DNA of 43,364 nucleotides from NCBI GenBank assembly GCA_947577025.1, contig CANPTO010000018.1:1-43364 (forward strand). Direction: 5' to 3'. Below the pieces are notes generated by a model that was given only the letters and a program-made list of their open reading frames with translations, was not told the origin of the DNA and ran no database searches. The DNA comes from an uncultured Clostridiaceae bacterium. GTDB lineage: Bacteria > Bacillota > Clostridia > TANB77 > CAG-508. Of this stretch, positions 1 to 11,000 are shown one piece after another. Position 1 is the stretch's first letter. Each line of letters begins with the position of its first letter. The translations under genes were made by a program, and so were the position numbers.

Positions 1-529
1 TATATACTATAATTGACAAATACATTGGCAAATATTGATTTATATTAAATAATTTCCCTGCTACTAATGCTGTAAGTAAAGTTATAATTGAGTACATTAT
101 TTTTGATTTGTTCCTTATTTTATAATAATCATCTTTTCTATTTACTGCATTTAGATTACTTTTCAAGATAATTTCATCCATATTTAAAAACATAAATGCT
201 ATCTCGTTTATACTTTTATATAACAACATTAAAACAAATGATTTTCCAAATGTTAATACTAATGCTGCAATTAACATCAATATCGTACCTAACCTTAAAG
301 AGTTTACATTACCTATCTTTTTTACAGTTGCTAGTATAGCCTTTTGTGATATTATACATATAATTAAAGCTACCATAGTCATTGCCGTTATTTGGCTTGC
401 ATTTAAACCTTTTACTAATGTTAGAAATAAAGTATCTATTGGTACGAAAAATATCATATCTCCTGTAAAAGATGCAAATATTGGGTATATTTTTATACTT
501 CGTTTTATTTTCTTTATATCTTGCTCCAT
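1..529 (-). CDS. MFS-type transporter, N-terminal part (runs off window)
   Basis: This reading frame begins at ATG 527-529 and is open to the window edge, giving 176 codons of the N-terminal half of a membrane protein. It starts with a short charged segment (MEQDIKKIKRSIKIYP) and then has hydrophobic helices separated by short loops: FTGDMIFFVPIDTLFLTLV, ITAMTMVALIICIIS, LRLGTILMLIAALVLTF. A basic loop (ILATVKKIGNVNSLRLG) sits where MFS proteins carry the cytoplasmic loop between helices 2 and 3. AGGAG lies upstream of the start. Substrate cannot be told. It follows the methylase-helicase gene on the same strand and is probably cargo of the integrative element. No in-frame CGG. Confidence 0.6.
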   Translation of the reverse strand, partial: MEQDIKKIKRSIKIYPIFASFTGDMIFFVPIDTLFLTLVKGLNASQITAMTMVALIICIISQKAILATVKKIGNVNSLRLGTILMLIAALVLTFGKSFVLMLLYKSINEIAFMFLNMDEIILKSNLNAVNRKDDYYKIRNKSKIMYSIITLLTALVAGKLFNINQYLPMYLSIIVY

Positions 530-607
530 TTTTAACTATAATCTCCTAATAAACTACTTTTGTTTTGTAATATGATTATATCATAAACTTTTATCAATTC
601 AATAGCT

Positions 608-3600
608 TTATCTTATTTCATCTCTATCATAATCTTGACATTTTTTATCTTTATCTTCAGCTAGTTCTTCTTGTTCTACATCATCAATTATTTCATTTTC
701 TTTATCATTAATTTCTAGTTCCTTATTTAGTTGATTTAATCTTTTTGTTTTTTCCTCTAATTCTTTTTCCTTATCAAATGGTATTTTTACATCGTTTTTA
801 GCATTTTCAAATTGTTGTTGTAAATTTTCTAGTGTAACTTTTGTTTTTTCTAGTGTCTTTTCTATATCAGATAACACATTATCTATTCTTGTTATATTTC
901 CAAAAACATCTTTTCCTAATTTAACAACATATGAAGAATTGCCTTTCATATTTAAAATGAAATCTCCACATACTATTTCAAGGTACATTTTCATACCTCT
1001 ATATGTTCCTATTTCTTCTGTTTCTTTGTCACTTTTGTTTTTACATATCTCTAATATCATTTTTCCTGCTTCTTCTTTTTCATTATACTGTTTTCCTTTT
1101 AAAATCATAGGCGAAAATTTATCTTCTTCATTAGTTATAGTATTTGTTTTTACAACTTCTATGTCTTTTTGAATATTCTTTATTAAGTCTTCATTCTTTT
1201 TTATTTCAATAGGGTAATATTTAACTATTGAATCTTCTAACATATAAATTTGGCTTAAATAACTTTGTTTTAATAGTTTTAATTTTGAAACTTCAGCATC
1301 TAAATTAGTTTTTTCTATTATCAATGGATTTCCTGCTGCTAGTGCTTTAATTTCTGCATAAGAAAGTGCTTTTTCATCAATATCTTCTGCAGAACGAACT
1401 ATTGCTTTTGATGTCATTATTTGAGATATAAACCTTTGCTTATTTTCTACTAATTGATATAAATATGCATCAAATGTTCCTTCTGTAACATAGGTAAATA
1501 CATCTATCTCATCATTTTCATTACCTTGCCTTATTCCGTCTTCCATTTCTTTGGGTAAGGTCAGCAGGTCTCCACGGACAGTCTAAGTGGTGTATAGCTT
1601 TAATTTTCGTTTGTACATTCGTTCCTGCTCCCATTTTATTTGTTGACCCCATTAAAACTCTAACTTGTCCACTTCGAACTTTCGCAAATAATTCTTTTTT
1701 TCTTGTTTCTGTATTCGCATCGTGTATAAAAGCTATCTCATTTTCTGGTATACCTTTAGCTATTAACTTTCTTTTTAAGTCTGTATAGACATCGGTAAAT
1801 ACCCTATCTTTTAATTGCCATTTACCGTCTTTTTCTTTCATTTCATAAGGATTATCATCTGTTCCTAATGTCTTTGGTGTTGATAAATCACAAAAAACTA
1901 ATTGTGTTGCTTTATTTTCTTTATTCTTTTCCCAAATATCATATATATTATTGGCACAAATATTTACTTTACTATTTTCGAAGTCTGGTAGTATTTCATT
2001 TAATAACCTTTGATCTAGTGCTAATTTTCTACCCTCATTTGTAATTTTAAGCATATTATCTGTTTTTGAATCAACTTGTTTTTTTCTAATTGCATCTGCT
2101 CTTTTTCCTAATCCCTCTACCATTTCTTTTTGTATATCACTAGGTTTAACGGCAACATTATAAAAGTTAGCTTTTGGCACTGGTAAATTTAATGTTTCTG
2201 CAGTTTGTATGTCTGCAATTTCTTTAAACATACTCATAAGCTCTGGAAGATTATAAAATTTTGCGAATCGAGTTTTTGCTCTATAACCTGTACCTTCTGG
2301 TGCAAGTTCAATTGCTGTTACTGTTTCTCCAAAAGTAGAAGCCCAAGCGTCAAATTGTAGTAAATTTTTATGTTCTAATGAATTATATTGTAAATATCTT
2401 TGCATTGTATACATTTCTACCATTGAATTAGATATAGGTGTACCAGTAGCAAATACAATACCTTTTCCACCAGTTAGTTCATCTAAATACTGACATTTCA
2501 TAAATAAGTCTGAACTTTTTTGTGCTTCACTTTGTGCAATTCCTCCTACATTTCTCATTTTCGTATATAAAAATAAATTTTTAAAATAATGTGCTTCATC
2601 TACAAAAATTCTGTCACACCCTAACTGTTCAAATGTTACCACATTATCTTTTTTACTTTGGTCATTTAATTTTTTTAGCTTTTCTTCAATTTTTTCTTTG
2701 CTTTTTTCTAATTGTTTTATAGAATAATATTCTCCGTCATTGTTTCTTAAATCATTTATTCCTAAAGACAAGTCATTTATCTGTCTTTTTAATATTTTTT
2801 CTTGTCTTTCTTTTGACATTGGAATTTTCTCAAACTGGCTATGTCCTATAATTATTGCATCATATTCCCCAGTAGATATCTTTGAACAAAACTTCTTACG
2901 ATTATTAGTTGCGAAATCTTTCTTTGTGGCAACTAAAATATTTGCACTCGGGTACAACTGCAAGAACTCACTTGCGAACTGTTCTATAATATGATTTGGA
3001 ACAACAAATAAAGACTTAGAACATAATCCAAGTCTTTTTGACTCCATAGCACCTGCTACCATTTCAAAAGTTTTTCCTGCACCAACCTCGTGTGCTAATA
3101 AAGTATTTCCACCATAAAGTATGTGAGCAATAGCATTTACTTGGTGTTTTCTTAAAGATATTTCTGGATTTATTCCACCAAATGTTATATATTGCCCATC
3201 ATATTCTCTTGGTCTAATATTATTAAATTTTTCATTGTATTCTGTTACTAATCTTTCTCGTCTTGCTTGGTCTTTCCAAATCCAGTCTTCAAATTTACTC
3301 TTAATTAAATCTTGTTTTGCCTGTGCTATTGCAGTTTCCTTTGTATTTAATACTCTTTGTTCTTTTCCGTTAATATCAATAACTGTATCAAATATTCTTA
3401 CATCTTTTAAATTTAGTGTATTTTCTATTATTTTATATGCATTCGCTCTAGTTGTTCCATAAGTATTTATTGCTTTTATATTTCCAGTATCTTCGCTTTT
3501 ACCACTTATATTCCACTCTGAGGTATAATCTGAATAATGTACTTTTATATAATCTCTTTTATATTTACTTGTTTCTAACAATTCAAACATAAACTCTTCT

Positions 3601-6600
3601 ATATCTGATGGTGGTATCCAAGTTGCTCCTAATCTAACACTTATTTCACTAGCTGATAAGTCTTTTATTTTTACTTGTTCTAATGCTTTTACATTTACAT
3701 CATATTCTGGGTTGTTTTCTGCAAATCTTTTAGCTATTTTTAGTTTTTCTCTAACATTACCAGAAAGATATTCATCTACAGTTAAATATTCTTCGCTTAT
3801 AGGGTCTTTATATATACTACCTTCTAAATCTTTTATAATTTCTTCTTGTGTTTTCCCAGTTAGTCCTTGCATATACTCTATATCAACTCTGGCTTTTTCT
3901 GATATTGAAAGAATTAAAGCATCTATACTATTATCTGCTTTCGCAATTACTTTATTAGGTTTTATAGTTCTTTTTGAAAACATATCTGCTTTTCTTACAA
4001 ATTGTTTATTTTCATTTAATATCTCCAATGAGCATAACAAATAGTAACTACTATCTTCTGAAAACGCTCTTTCATTTGTTCTACTATTTATTAATCCATA
4101 ATTCTTTACAAAATAATCATATAATCCATTTAACCTTGCTTGTAATTGTTTTATTTCTTCGTCAGAGCCATCATCTAGTTGTACTTCAATCAGATTTCTT
4201 ACACAATCTCTTATTGTTATCATACTTTTAATTCTATTTATTGTTGTTAATGGTAACTCTTGTAAATACATTTGACTATTTTCTCTATAATAAACTTGTT
4301 CATCAACTATTGTATATGAAAAGTTCCTTACACTTGGGTCTGCTGGAATACTTGTTTCTTCTTCATCTATAATATCTATTTGATAATCTTCGATTTCTGC
4401 ATTTAAGTTTTGTATTGCATTTTCTAACAAATCATCTAATTTTGTATTTTCATATGGCTTACAAGCAAAATCCATACCATATTGTGTAGATTCTTCTTTC
4501 ATTTCTCCTAAAATCATCTCTGGATGGTCAACAAAATACTTATTCATTTTAATGCCATCTTCTGTTGTATCTAATTGTACCCATTCATCTTCAATATCTG
4601 TAATTCTATCTCTTTTCTTTAAAAATATAATATCGGTTGTAACCTCTGTTCCTGCATTCTTTTTAAAAGTGTCATCTGGTAATCGTATAGCTCCTATAAG
4701 TTCTGCTCTTTGTGAAATATATCTTCTTACACTTTCATCCTTTTTATCTAATGTTCCTTTGCTTGTAATAAATGCTATTACTCCATTTGGTCTAATTTTG
4801 TCTAATGTCTTTGCAAAAAAATAATCGTGAATTACGAATTTATTTTTATCATATCTTTTATCATAAGGTTTGAAATCTCCAAAAGGTACATTTCCAACTG
4901 CAACATCAAAAAATGAGTCTGGAAGTTCTACGTCTTCAAACCCTTTTACTGCTATCGTATTTTTTTGATATAGCTGACTTGCTATTCTACCTGAAATACT
5001 ATCTAATTCTACTCCATACATTTTACATTCATTTAATGTATCTGGTAGCATTCCTAAAAAATTACCAACACCGACAACTTGGCTCTAATATATTACCTTT
5101 TTCTAGTCCCATATTCTCTAATGCTTTATATATAGATTTTATAACTATTGGTGGTGTATAAAAAGCAGTTAGTGTTGACCTTTTTGCTTCTGTATATTCT
5201 TTTTCAGTTAGTAATGAATTTAATTCTTTATACTCTGTATTCCAACTATCATTTCTACTATCAAATGCTTCTGGTAGTCCACCCCAACCAATATATTTTG
5301 ATAGTATTTCCTGTTCTTCTTTTGTTGCATATCTATTCTGTTCTTCGCATAATTTAAGTACCTTAATAGCTGCAATATTATTTTGATATTTTTCTCTTTT
5401 TGTTCCAACTCCCAAATCATTATCTTTAATTTTGTAATTATTTCTTTCTTCCATTGATATTTCTGGATGTAAATCAAAATACTCTATCTTATTTCTGCGT
5501 TTTCTCTTTATATTTGCTTTTAATGGTACATTATCTTGATTCTCTTCTTGCTCTTTAATCTCTATTGTTGCTTCACTGTTTTCTATTTTTTGTTCTTCTT
5601 TTTGTTCTTTATTCTCTTGTTTTTCTTGTATTTCATTTATACTATTTTCTTCTTGAATTTTATCTTGTATTCTTTTTCCTGTCCTTAATTTATCATTAGC
5701 AGGATTCTCTTTTACTTTTCTGTCGAATTCTTCTCTAGTCATTTCTTTTGTAAATAAAGGAAATGATGTGTCTACTAAAACGACTCTTTCATCATTTATT
5801 GCTCTTATTTCATATTCTTCAGTTCCTATATATACAATATCATTATTATGAAATTCATAATATGGTAGTCTTTTTTCTAGTTCTACTATTAATCTTCTTG
5901 CTTCAACTGCCATTTCATCATCATAGTCTATATCTTCATAACTATTTTTTAAAAACTCTATATATGCTCTTAAATTTGAATCATCATTTATATCTGCTAT
6001 TACTAATTCTATATTATCTTCATCTGTATTTTCTATTGGAAAGTTTTGATTATAAGAAACAATGTCATATTCTTTTAGAAATTCATTTAATTTTTTAGCT
6101 ACTTCATAATCTTCATCTTGAATTGTTTTTTCTAATTCATTTTTTATAGGTTTTATTCCATTTGCATCTAACCATTCATAATATTCATCTTGTTCTTGTA
6201 TATTAAAATATCTATCTGCACTAATTAGTTCTCTTATTCTTTTTTCTACTTGTTTCCAACTTAATAATAGTTCTGGTCTATTCTCTTCATAACCTATATA
6301 TAGTCTAATTCCTTTCGCACTATGTTCTTCTGATATATCATCAGATCCATAGCTTCTTCCACCATCTCCATACTCGTGTTTCAAAAATTCTGCATTTTCT
6401 CCACTTGATAGTCCTCTACTTAAAAATTCATAAATTCTAAATTTTCCATTTTCAATATGACTACCCTCTCTTAAAACATTATCTATTTCCTCTTGGCTAA
6501 AAGAAAAAACAGAAGTATTTTTTACTCCTGCTATATTTAATTTTTGTTCATTTTCAGTTGGTAATTCTTTTACATATTGTTCTATGTGTATATTAGTTCT

Positions 6601-7767
6601 CTCGTTATCTGTTCTTCTGCTATCATCTTGTAATTGTTCATTAGTCCTATCCATTTCATTTGGTCTTGTGCTTTCAATTCTTCTGTTGTCCCCTCTTGTT
6701 TTGCTAATTTCTCCACTATCTGTCTTTCCATTTCCATTGCCTGTTCTTGCACTTTCGTTAATTCTTTGTTCAAGCCTTTTTCCATCAATAATATTGAATA
6801 TTCTGCTTTCTTGTGTTTCATTAGGTAATGTAGCCTCATTCTTGCGTACTTGCCATTTGGTATTTCCTCTTTCTCCATCACTAAGTTCGGTACTTGATAA
6901 TCTCCTACTTGTTTGTATTCTATTTTCGTCATTTTCATTTCCTCCTCTTTCAATTTCTTTACTATTAGAATACTCTCCTTTTTCATTTTTAACAAATGTG
7001 TGATTTATATTTTTTTCTTCATTTTGTAGATTTACTACTGTCTTTGCAATTTCTCTTAAGCCCATTTCTGCTATATCACTTATTGCAGTACCTAATGCTG
7101 TAATTATTTTATCATTATTAAAATCTTTAATAAATGCAAATTGTTCCATACCTATTTTTTCTCTAGCATTTATACCACATCTAGTCATCATCATATATGA
7201 AACACTTGCCCATACTGTTATGAGTGTAATATCGTGTATTTCATCATCTGATAAATTTTCTAATACAGTTCCCTTTTTATATTGGTGTATTGTAGATAAA
7301 TAATCTTGAATGTTGTCTGATACCATAGTATAAGCATTTGCAATAATGTTTTCTTCTAAGCTATTCGATTCGCATTCTCCTCCAAATGTTGTTTCTAATG
7401 TTTCAATAATTTTTTCTTCATATTCTGGCTTAACACTCCATAATTTATATTCTGTACCTTTGTAGTTGTGTGTATCTGATACATCAAAAACAAGTTTAAA
7501 GGGGTATTCACTATTTTCATCTTTTGAAATTACAAATATAAACTGAGCATTTTTATTAACCCATCTATTTGCCCTATCATTCCATACTTCTAATTCTGCA
7601 CAGGCTCTTGCTTCTGGTCTTTGTGCATAAATTAAAATTTTGTCTACAAAATCATATTTAAAATGCCACGAAACACTGTCTAAAAAGGTAGTCCAATTTT
7701 CTTCAGTTTGTGTAATACTATTTATAGTTTCTTTATACAATTTTCTTGTTTCTACAATTTTCCCCAT
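608..7767 (-). CDS. ArdC-like / N6-adenine DNA methylase / SNF2 helicase fusion protein, read through two +1 frameshifts
   Basis: Repairing two single-base insertions gives one protein of 2,385 residues. Residues about 1-110 resemble the ArdC antirestriction N-terminal domain (WHFKYDFVDKILIYAQRP). A charged, glycine- and arginine-rich linker follows (about 265-420). The methylase has the SAM motif EPSC-G-VGNF near 899 and a catalytic NVPF (variant of NPPY) near 957. The SF2 helicase has Walker A GAGKT near 1560, DEAH near 1719, ATGTPISNS, and motif VI QRNGRGIRQG near 2070. The C-terminal ~300 residues are coiled-coil. Such giant proteins are common cargo of Firmicutes conjugative elements, probably acting on incoming or transferred DNA. 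Frame breaks lie at 5071-5073 (within the SAM motif) and 1536-1538 (within helicase motif VI). The downstream pieces lack convincing ribosome-binding sites, so separate re-initiation is unlikely. Either recoded or a pseudogene. Confidence 0.8.
1536..1538 (-). other. +1 frameshift site 2: extra C before Gly2077 codon (helicase motif VI)
   Basis: Coding-strand context is AAT GGA AGA C GGA ATA AGG CAA. Zero frame reads NGRRNKAR and stops. Skipping the C gives QRNGRGIRQGNEND, the expected helicase motif VI, and leads into the C-terminal domain. A local ATG exists 8 bases upstream of the CGG in the new frame but no Shine-Dalgarno precedes it. Confidence 0.9.
5071..5073 (-). other. +1 frameshift site 1: extra C before Gly899 codon (methylase SAM motif)
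   Basis: On the coding strand the context is CCA AGT TGT C GGT GTT GGT. Read in zero frame, TGT CGG TGT TGG TAA stops after EPSCRCW. Skipping the C gives EPSCGVGNFLG, the canonical SAM-binding motif, and the frame stays open for over 1,100 codons. CGG here is one of only six in-frame CGG triplets I find in the window. Confidence 0.9.
6582..6932 (-). CDS. tnpV: TnpV-family protein encoded out of frame inside the methylase-helicase gene
   Basis: This 116-residue frame lies wholly inside the linker region of the large methylase-helicase gene, same strand, different frame. It aligns along its length with the stand-alone TnpV protein at 22084-22467: shared GDY-x2-PNL, GKY/GRYG, RLxYL/LRYIxxH, LAKQE, TEELKA/TEDLKA, Q-M/L-x-W and MNN-x5-AEE. 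GAGGAGG sits 8 bases upstream of ATG 6930-6932, an ideal Shine-Dalgarno; the same bases code for ERGG in the outer frame. TnpV is a small conserved protein of Tn4451-type and related elements whose biochemical role is not established. The length matches the family, so it looks like a real, overprinted gene. A chance open frame would not give family-wide homology. Confidence 0.75.
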   Translation of the reverse strand: MTKIEYKQVGDYQVPNLVMEKEEIPNGKYARMRLHYLMKHKKAEYSILLMEKGLNKELTKVQEQAMEMERQIVEKLAKQEGTTEELKAQDQMKWIGLMNNYKMIAEEQITRELIYT

Positions 7768-7781
7768 TTTGCACCTCCTTG

Positions 7782-8000
7782 CTATTTAGTATCGAATAAA
7801 ATTTTAAACCAACTCTTATCTTGTATCATATCTTGTATTTCCCATATTATTTCAATATCATTCATACTTACTTTATCTTGTTCCTTTAGTTTTTTAACTT
7901 CTAATACTTTTAAATTTAAGATTTCTTTTTCAGTTGTTATATTTATTTTTTCTAATTTTTTTATCACTTTTTTCATTTGATTTACGCTATATGTCGCCAT
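7782..8000 (-). CDS. small hypothetical protein of the integrative element
   Basis: A 72-residue lysine-rich protein (MATYSVNQMKKVIKK...) ending 14 bases before the methylase-helicase start, so probably co-transcribed with it. AGGTG lies 6-7 bases before the ATG. The sequence is strongly helical: residues about 5-45 have heptad-like spacing of I/L and charged residues, and the tail carries a WEIQDMIQDKSWFKILF amphipathic stretch. I do not recognise a family. Its place between the adhesin and the ArdC-methylase-helicase gene suggests an accessory mobility or DNA-processing role, but nothing in the sequence shows it. Confidence 0.6.
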   Translation of the reverse strand: MATYSVNQMKKVIKKLEKINITTEKEILNLKVLEVKKLKEQDKVSMNDIEIIWEIQDMIQDKSWFKILFDTK

Positions 8001-8021
8001 TCTTACACCTACTTTCTAAGT

Positions 8022-8051
8022 TTAAAGGTGGCCTATTAAAGCCACCTTTAT
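8022..8051 (-). terminator. hairpin downstream of the adhesin gene
   Basis: TAAAGGTGGC at 8023-8032 and GCCACCTTTA at 8041-8050 form a perfect 10-bp stem directly after the adhesin stop codon. The U-run is weak, so termination may be partial and the downstream 72-residue gene may still be transcribed. Confidence 0.55.
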
Positions 8052-8057
8052 TACTTT

Positions 8058-11000
8058 CTATTTACTTTTTCTTTTTTTAACTATTTTATATACAGTTACA
8101 CTTAATAGTAAAGTGATAGATGTCGCAAGTAATATAGTCCATAGCATCGTACTTCTTTCATCTCCTGTTTGTGGTGTATCAGTTTCAATTAATTTATTAT
8201 AGAAACTTACTTCTGCAGTTTCTCCATTTTTTATATTAACTGTTTGTGGCTCTGTTTTTTCGTAACTTTCGTCCCATATTTCTTCAATTGTATATTCTCC
8301 AACTAAAATATCATCTATTAAAATAATACCAGTTTTATCAGTAGTAACTATCATTTCAATTTCTTCGCCTGTAATACTCATTCCTGTAATTTTAAAAGAA
8401 AAGCCATCTACTTTTCCATTACTAGAGGTTTTTACTATTTTAATTTTTCCTTTTTCTTTATAGTTTTTAAATTCAATAGAAGTAATTTCATCTTCTGTTA
8501 ATTCTAATGTTTCTTCTTTATTACTTAATTGATAGCCTTTTTGTGTTTCCTTTTCAATTAAAATATAATGCTTATTTATTGGTAATTCTTTCGTTGTTGC
8601 CTCTCCATTTTCATCAGTAATAATGGTTTCAATTAAGTTATTATCTTCATCATATACTTCAAAAACAATATCTTCTAATGGAATTTTTGTATCTCCATCA
8701 GTTTTAATTACTTTTATTTTTCCTTTTTTTACTTGGTTTTCAATAATAGTAGCTTCTACAATGTTTTTCTCATAATTACCAATATATTTTGTTAAATCAA
8801 TGATGGTAATATCTGTGTTTAGTTTATAGTATTTATCTGTTTTTACTTCTTTTAATGAATAATTATCATTTACTGGTAAACGTTTTGTAACTGCCTCTCC
8901 ATTTTCATTAGTTATAATTATATCAACTAATTCTCCATTGCTATTATATACTTCAAATTCTACGTCTTTTAACTTAATTTTGTGATTTTCTTTATCTACT
9001 TTAATTACCTTAATTTGTGCTTTCTTTAATTCATTTGTAATTGTTTTATTGGTTATTTTGTTGTCTTCTAATTCAACAATTATTAATTCTTCATTTAGTT
9101 CGTAAATTTCTTGTGTTTTGATTTCTTTTAAAGTATATTTTTGATTTATTCTTAAAGGAATAGATGTTGCCTCTCCGTTAGCATTTGTAACAAGTGTGTC
9201 TACAACTTTTCCTGTTTCATCTAACACTTCAAAAGTGACTCCTTCTAATTTAATTTTATTATTGTCTTTGTCTACTTTTACTACTTTAACTTGTCCCTTT
9301 TTTATTTGGTTTTCAATTGTAATAGATTCTATAATGTTTTCCTCATAATTATCAATATATTTTGTTAGGTCAATAATAGTAATGTCTGTGTTTAGTTTGT
9401 AGTATTTATCTGTTTTAACTTCCTTTAATGAATAGGTATCATTTATAGGTAACTTTTTTGTTATTGCCTCTCCTTTTTCATTAGTTATAATTGTATCAAC
9501 TAATTCTCTTTTGCTATTATATACTTCAAATTGTACGTCTTTTAACTTAATTTTGTGATTTTCTTTATCTACTTTTATAACTTTAATTTGTGCTTTCTTT
9601 AATTCATTTGTAAATGTTAAAGTCTTTATTTCATCTTCTTGTAATTTAACTTTTATTTCGTCTATATTTAATTTGTATTCTTTCAATGTTTCCTTTTCTC
9701 TTACTGTATATGTTGACGTTATTGGAAGCCTTTTTGTTGTTGCTTCTCCATTTTTGTTAGTAATTAAAGTTTCTACTATTTCTCCTTTTTCATTTAAAAC
9801 CTCAAAAACAACTCCCTCTAATTTAATTTCATTATTATCTTTATCTACTTTCACAATTTTTATCTGTCCTTTTTTAACTTCATTTTCTACTGTTTTTACT
9901 ATTGTTTCATTTGCTTTTAATGTTAATTGTATAACTTCATCATTTAGTTTGTATTCTTTTAATGTTTCAATTTCCTTTAATGATAAGTTTTCAAAATCTC
10001 TAACAGGGTATTCTGCAGTAATTGCTTCGCCGTTTTCATTAGTTACAATAGTTTCTAATACATTGCCTTTATCATCAATTACTTGGAATTTGACACCCTC
10101 AAGTAAAATTTCATTGTTGTCTTTATCTACTTTAACAACTTTTATTCTACCTTGTTTTAATTTGTTTAATATTGTTGTTTCTACTGTTGTATTCCATATT
10201 ACTTCTACTTCTGTGTTCTCAGCTAAGTCATACCATTTATTGGTTGTTTTTTCAATCCAAGAGTATGTTCCAACTCTTAAATTTTCTACAAGTATTTCTC
10301 CGTTCACATCAGTGTAGAATGTTCCTATTACTCTATTAAATTCGTGTGAATATAAATCAAATTCTACATTTCCTAATGCTATTCTTTGATTTTTGTCATC
10401 AACTTTATAAACTTTAAGATTTCCTTCGTGTCGTTTTTCTGGGTATGCTGCGTTTTTAGTTACTTCATCTTCTGACGAAGTATATTTAACTGTTGTTTCT
10501 TTTTTATTTATATAGTAATTTATTGGTGCTTTTACCTCTTTTACTGTATAAATTTCATATATAGGTAATGCTTTTGATTTTGCTCTTCCTTGTTCATTTG
10601 TTGTAATTGTATCAACCTTTTGACCTTTAGAATTATATATTTCAAAAACTGCACCTGCTAATTTTTTATCAGTATAATCTTGGTCATATTTTTCTATTGC
10701 TATATAACCCATTTTAGGTTGATTTTTAATTGTTATATGTGTTGTTTCATCTTTTTTGATTGTAGTAGTTTTCTTTGTTGCATCTAACCTATACCATTCA
10801 TTTGCTTCTACTTCATATATTAAGTATTCGCCTGTTCTTATATTAGTAAATTTTAATTTTCCCTCTTTATTAGTAGTACCTATTGCCATTACTTTATTAA
10901 GTTCTATACTCCATAATTCAAACTTAACTCCCTCTATTTTCATTGTTTCATCAAGTTTGTTTACTTTTAATATTTCAAGTTCTCCCTCATCGTGTTTATT

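Noticed and set aside
608..1546. Separate translation of the C-terminal piece of the methylase-helicase from its own ATG
   Set aside because: No Shine-Dalgarno precedes ATG 1544-1546, and the piece begins inside helicase motif VI, so it is no independent domain.
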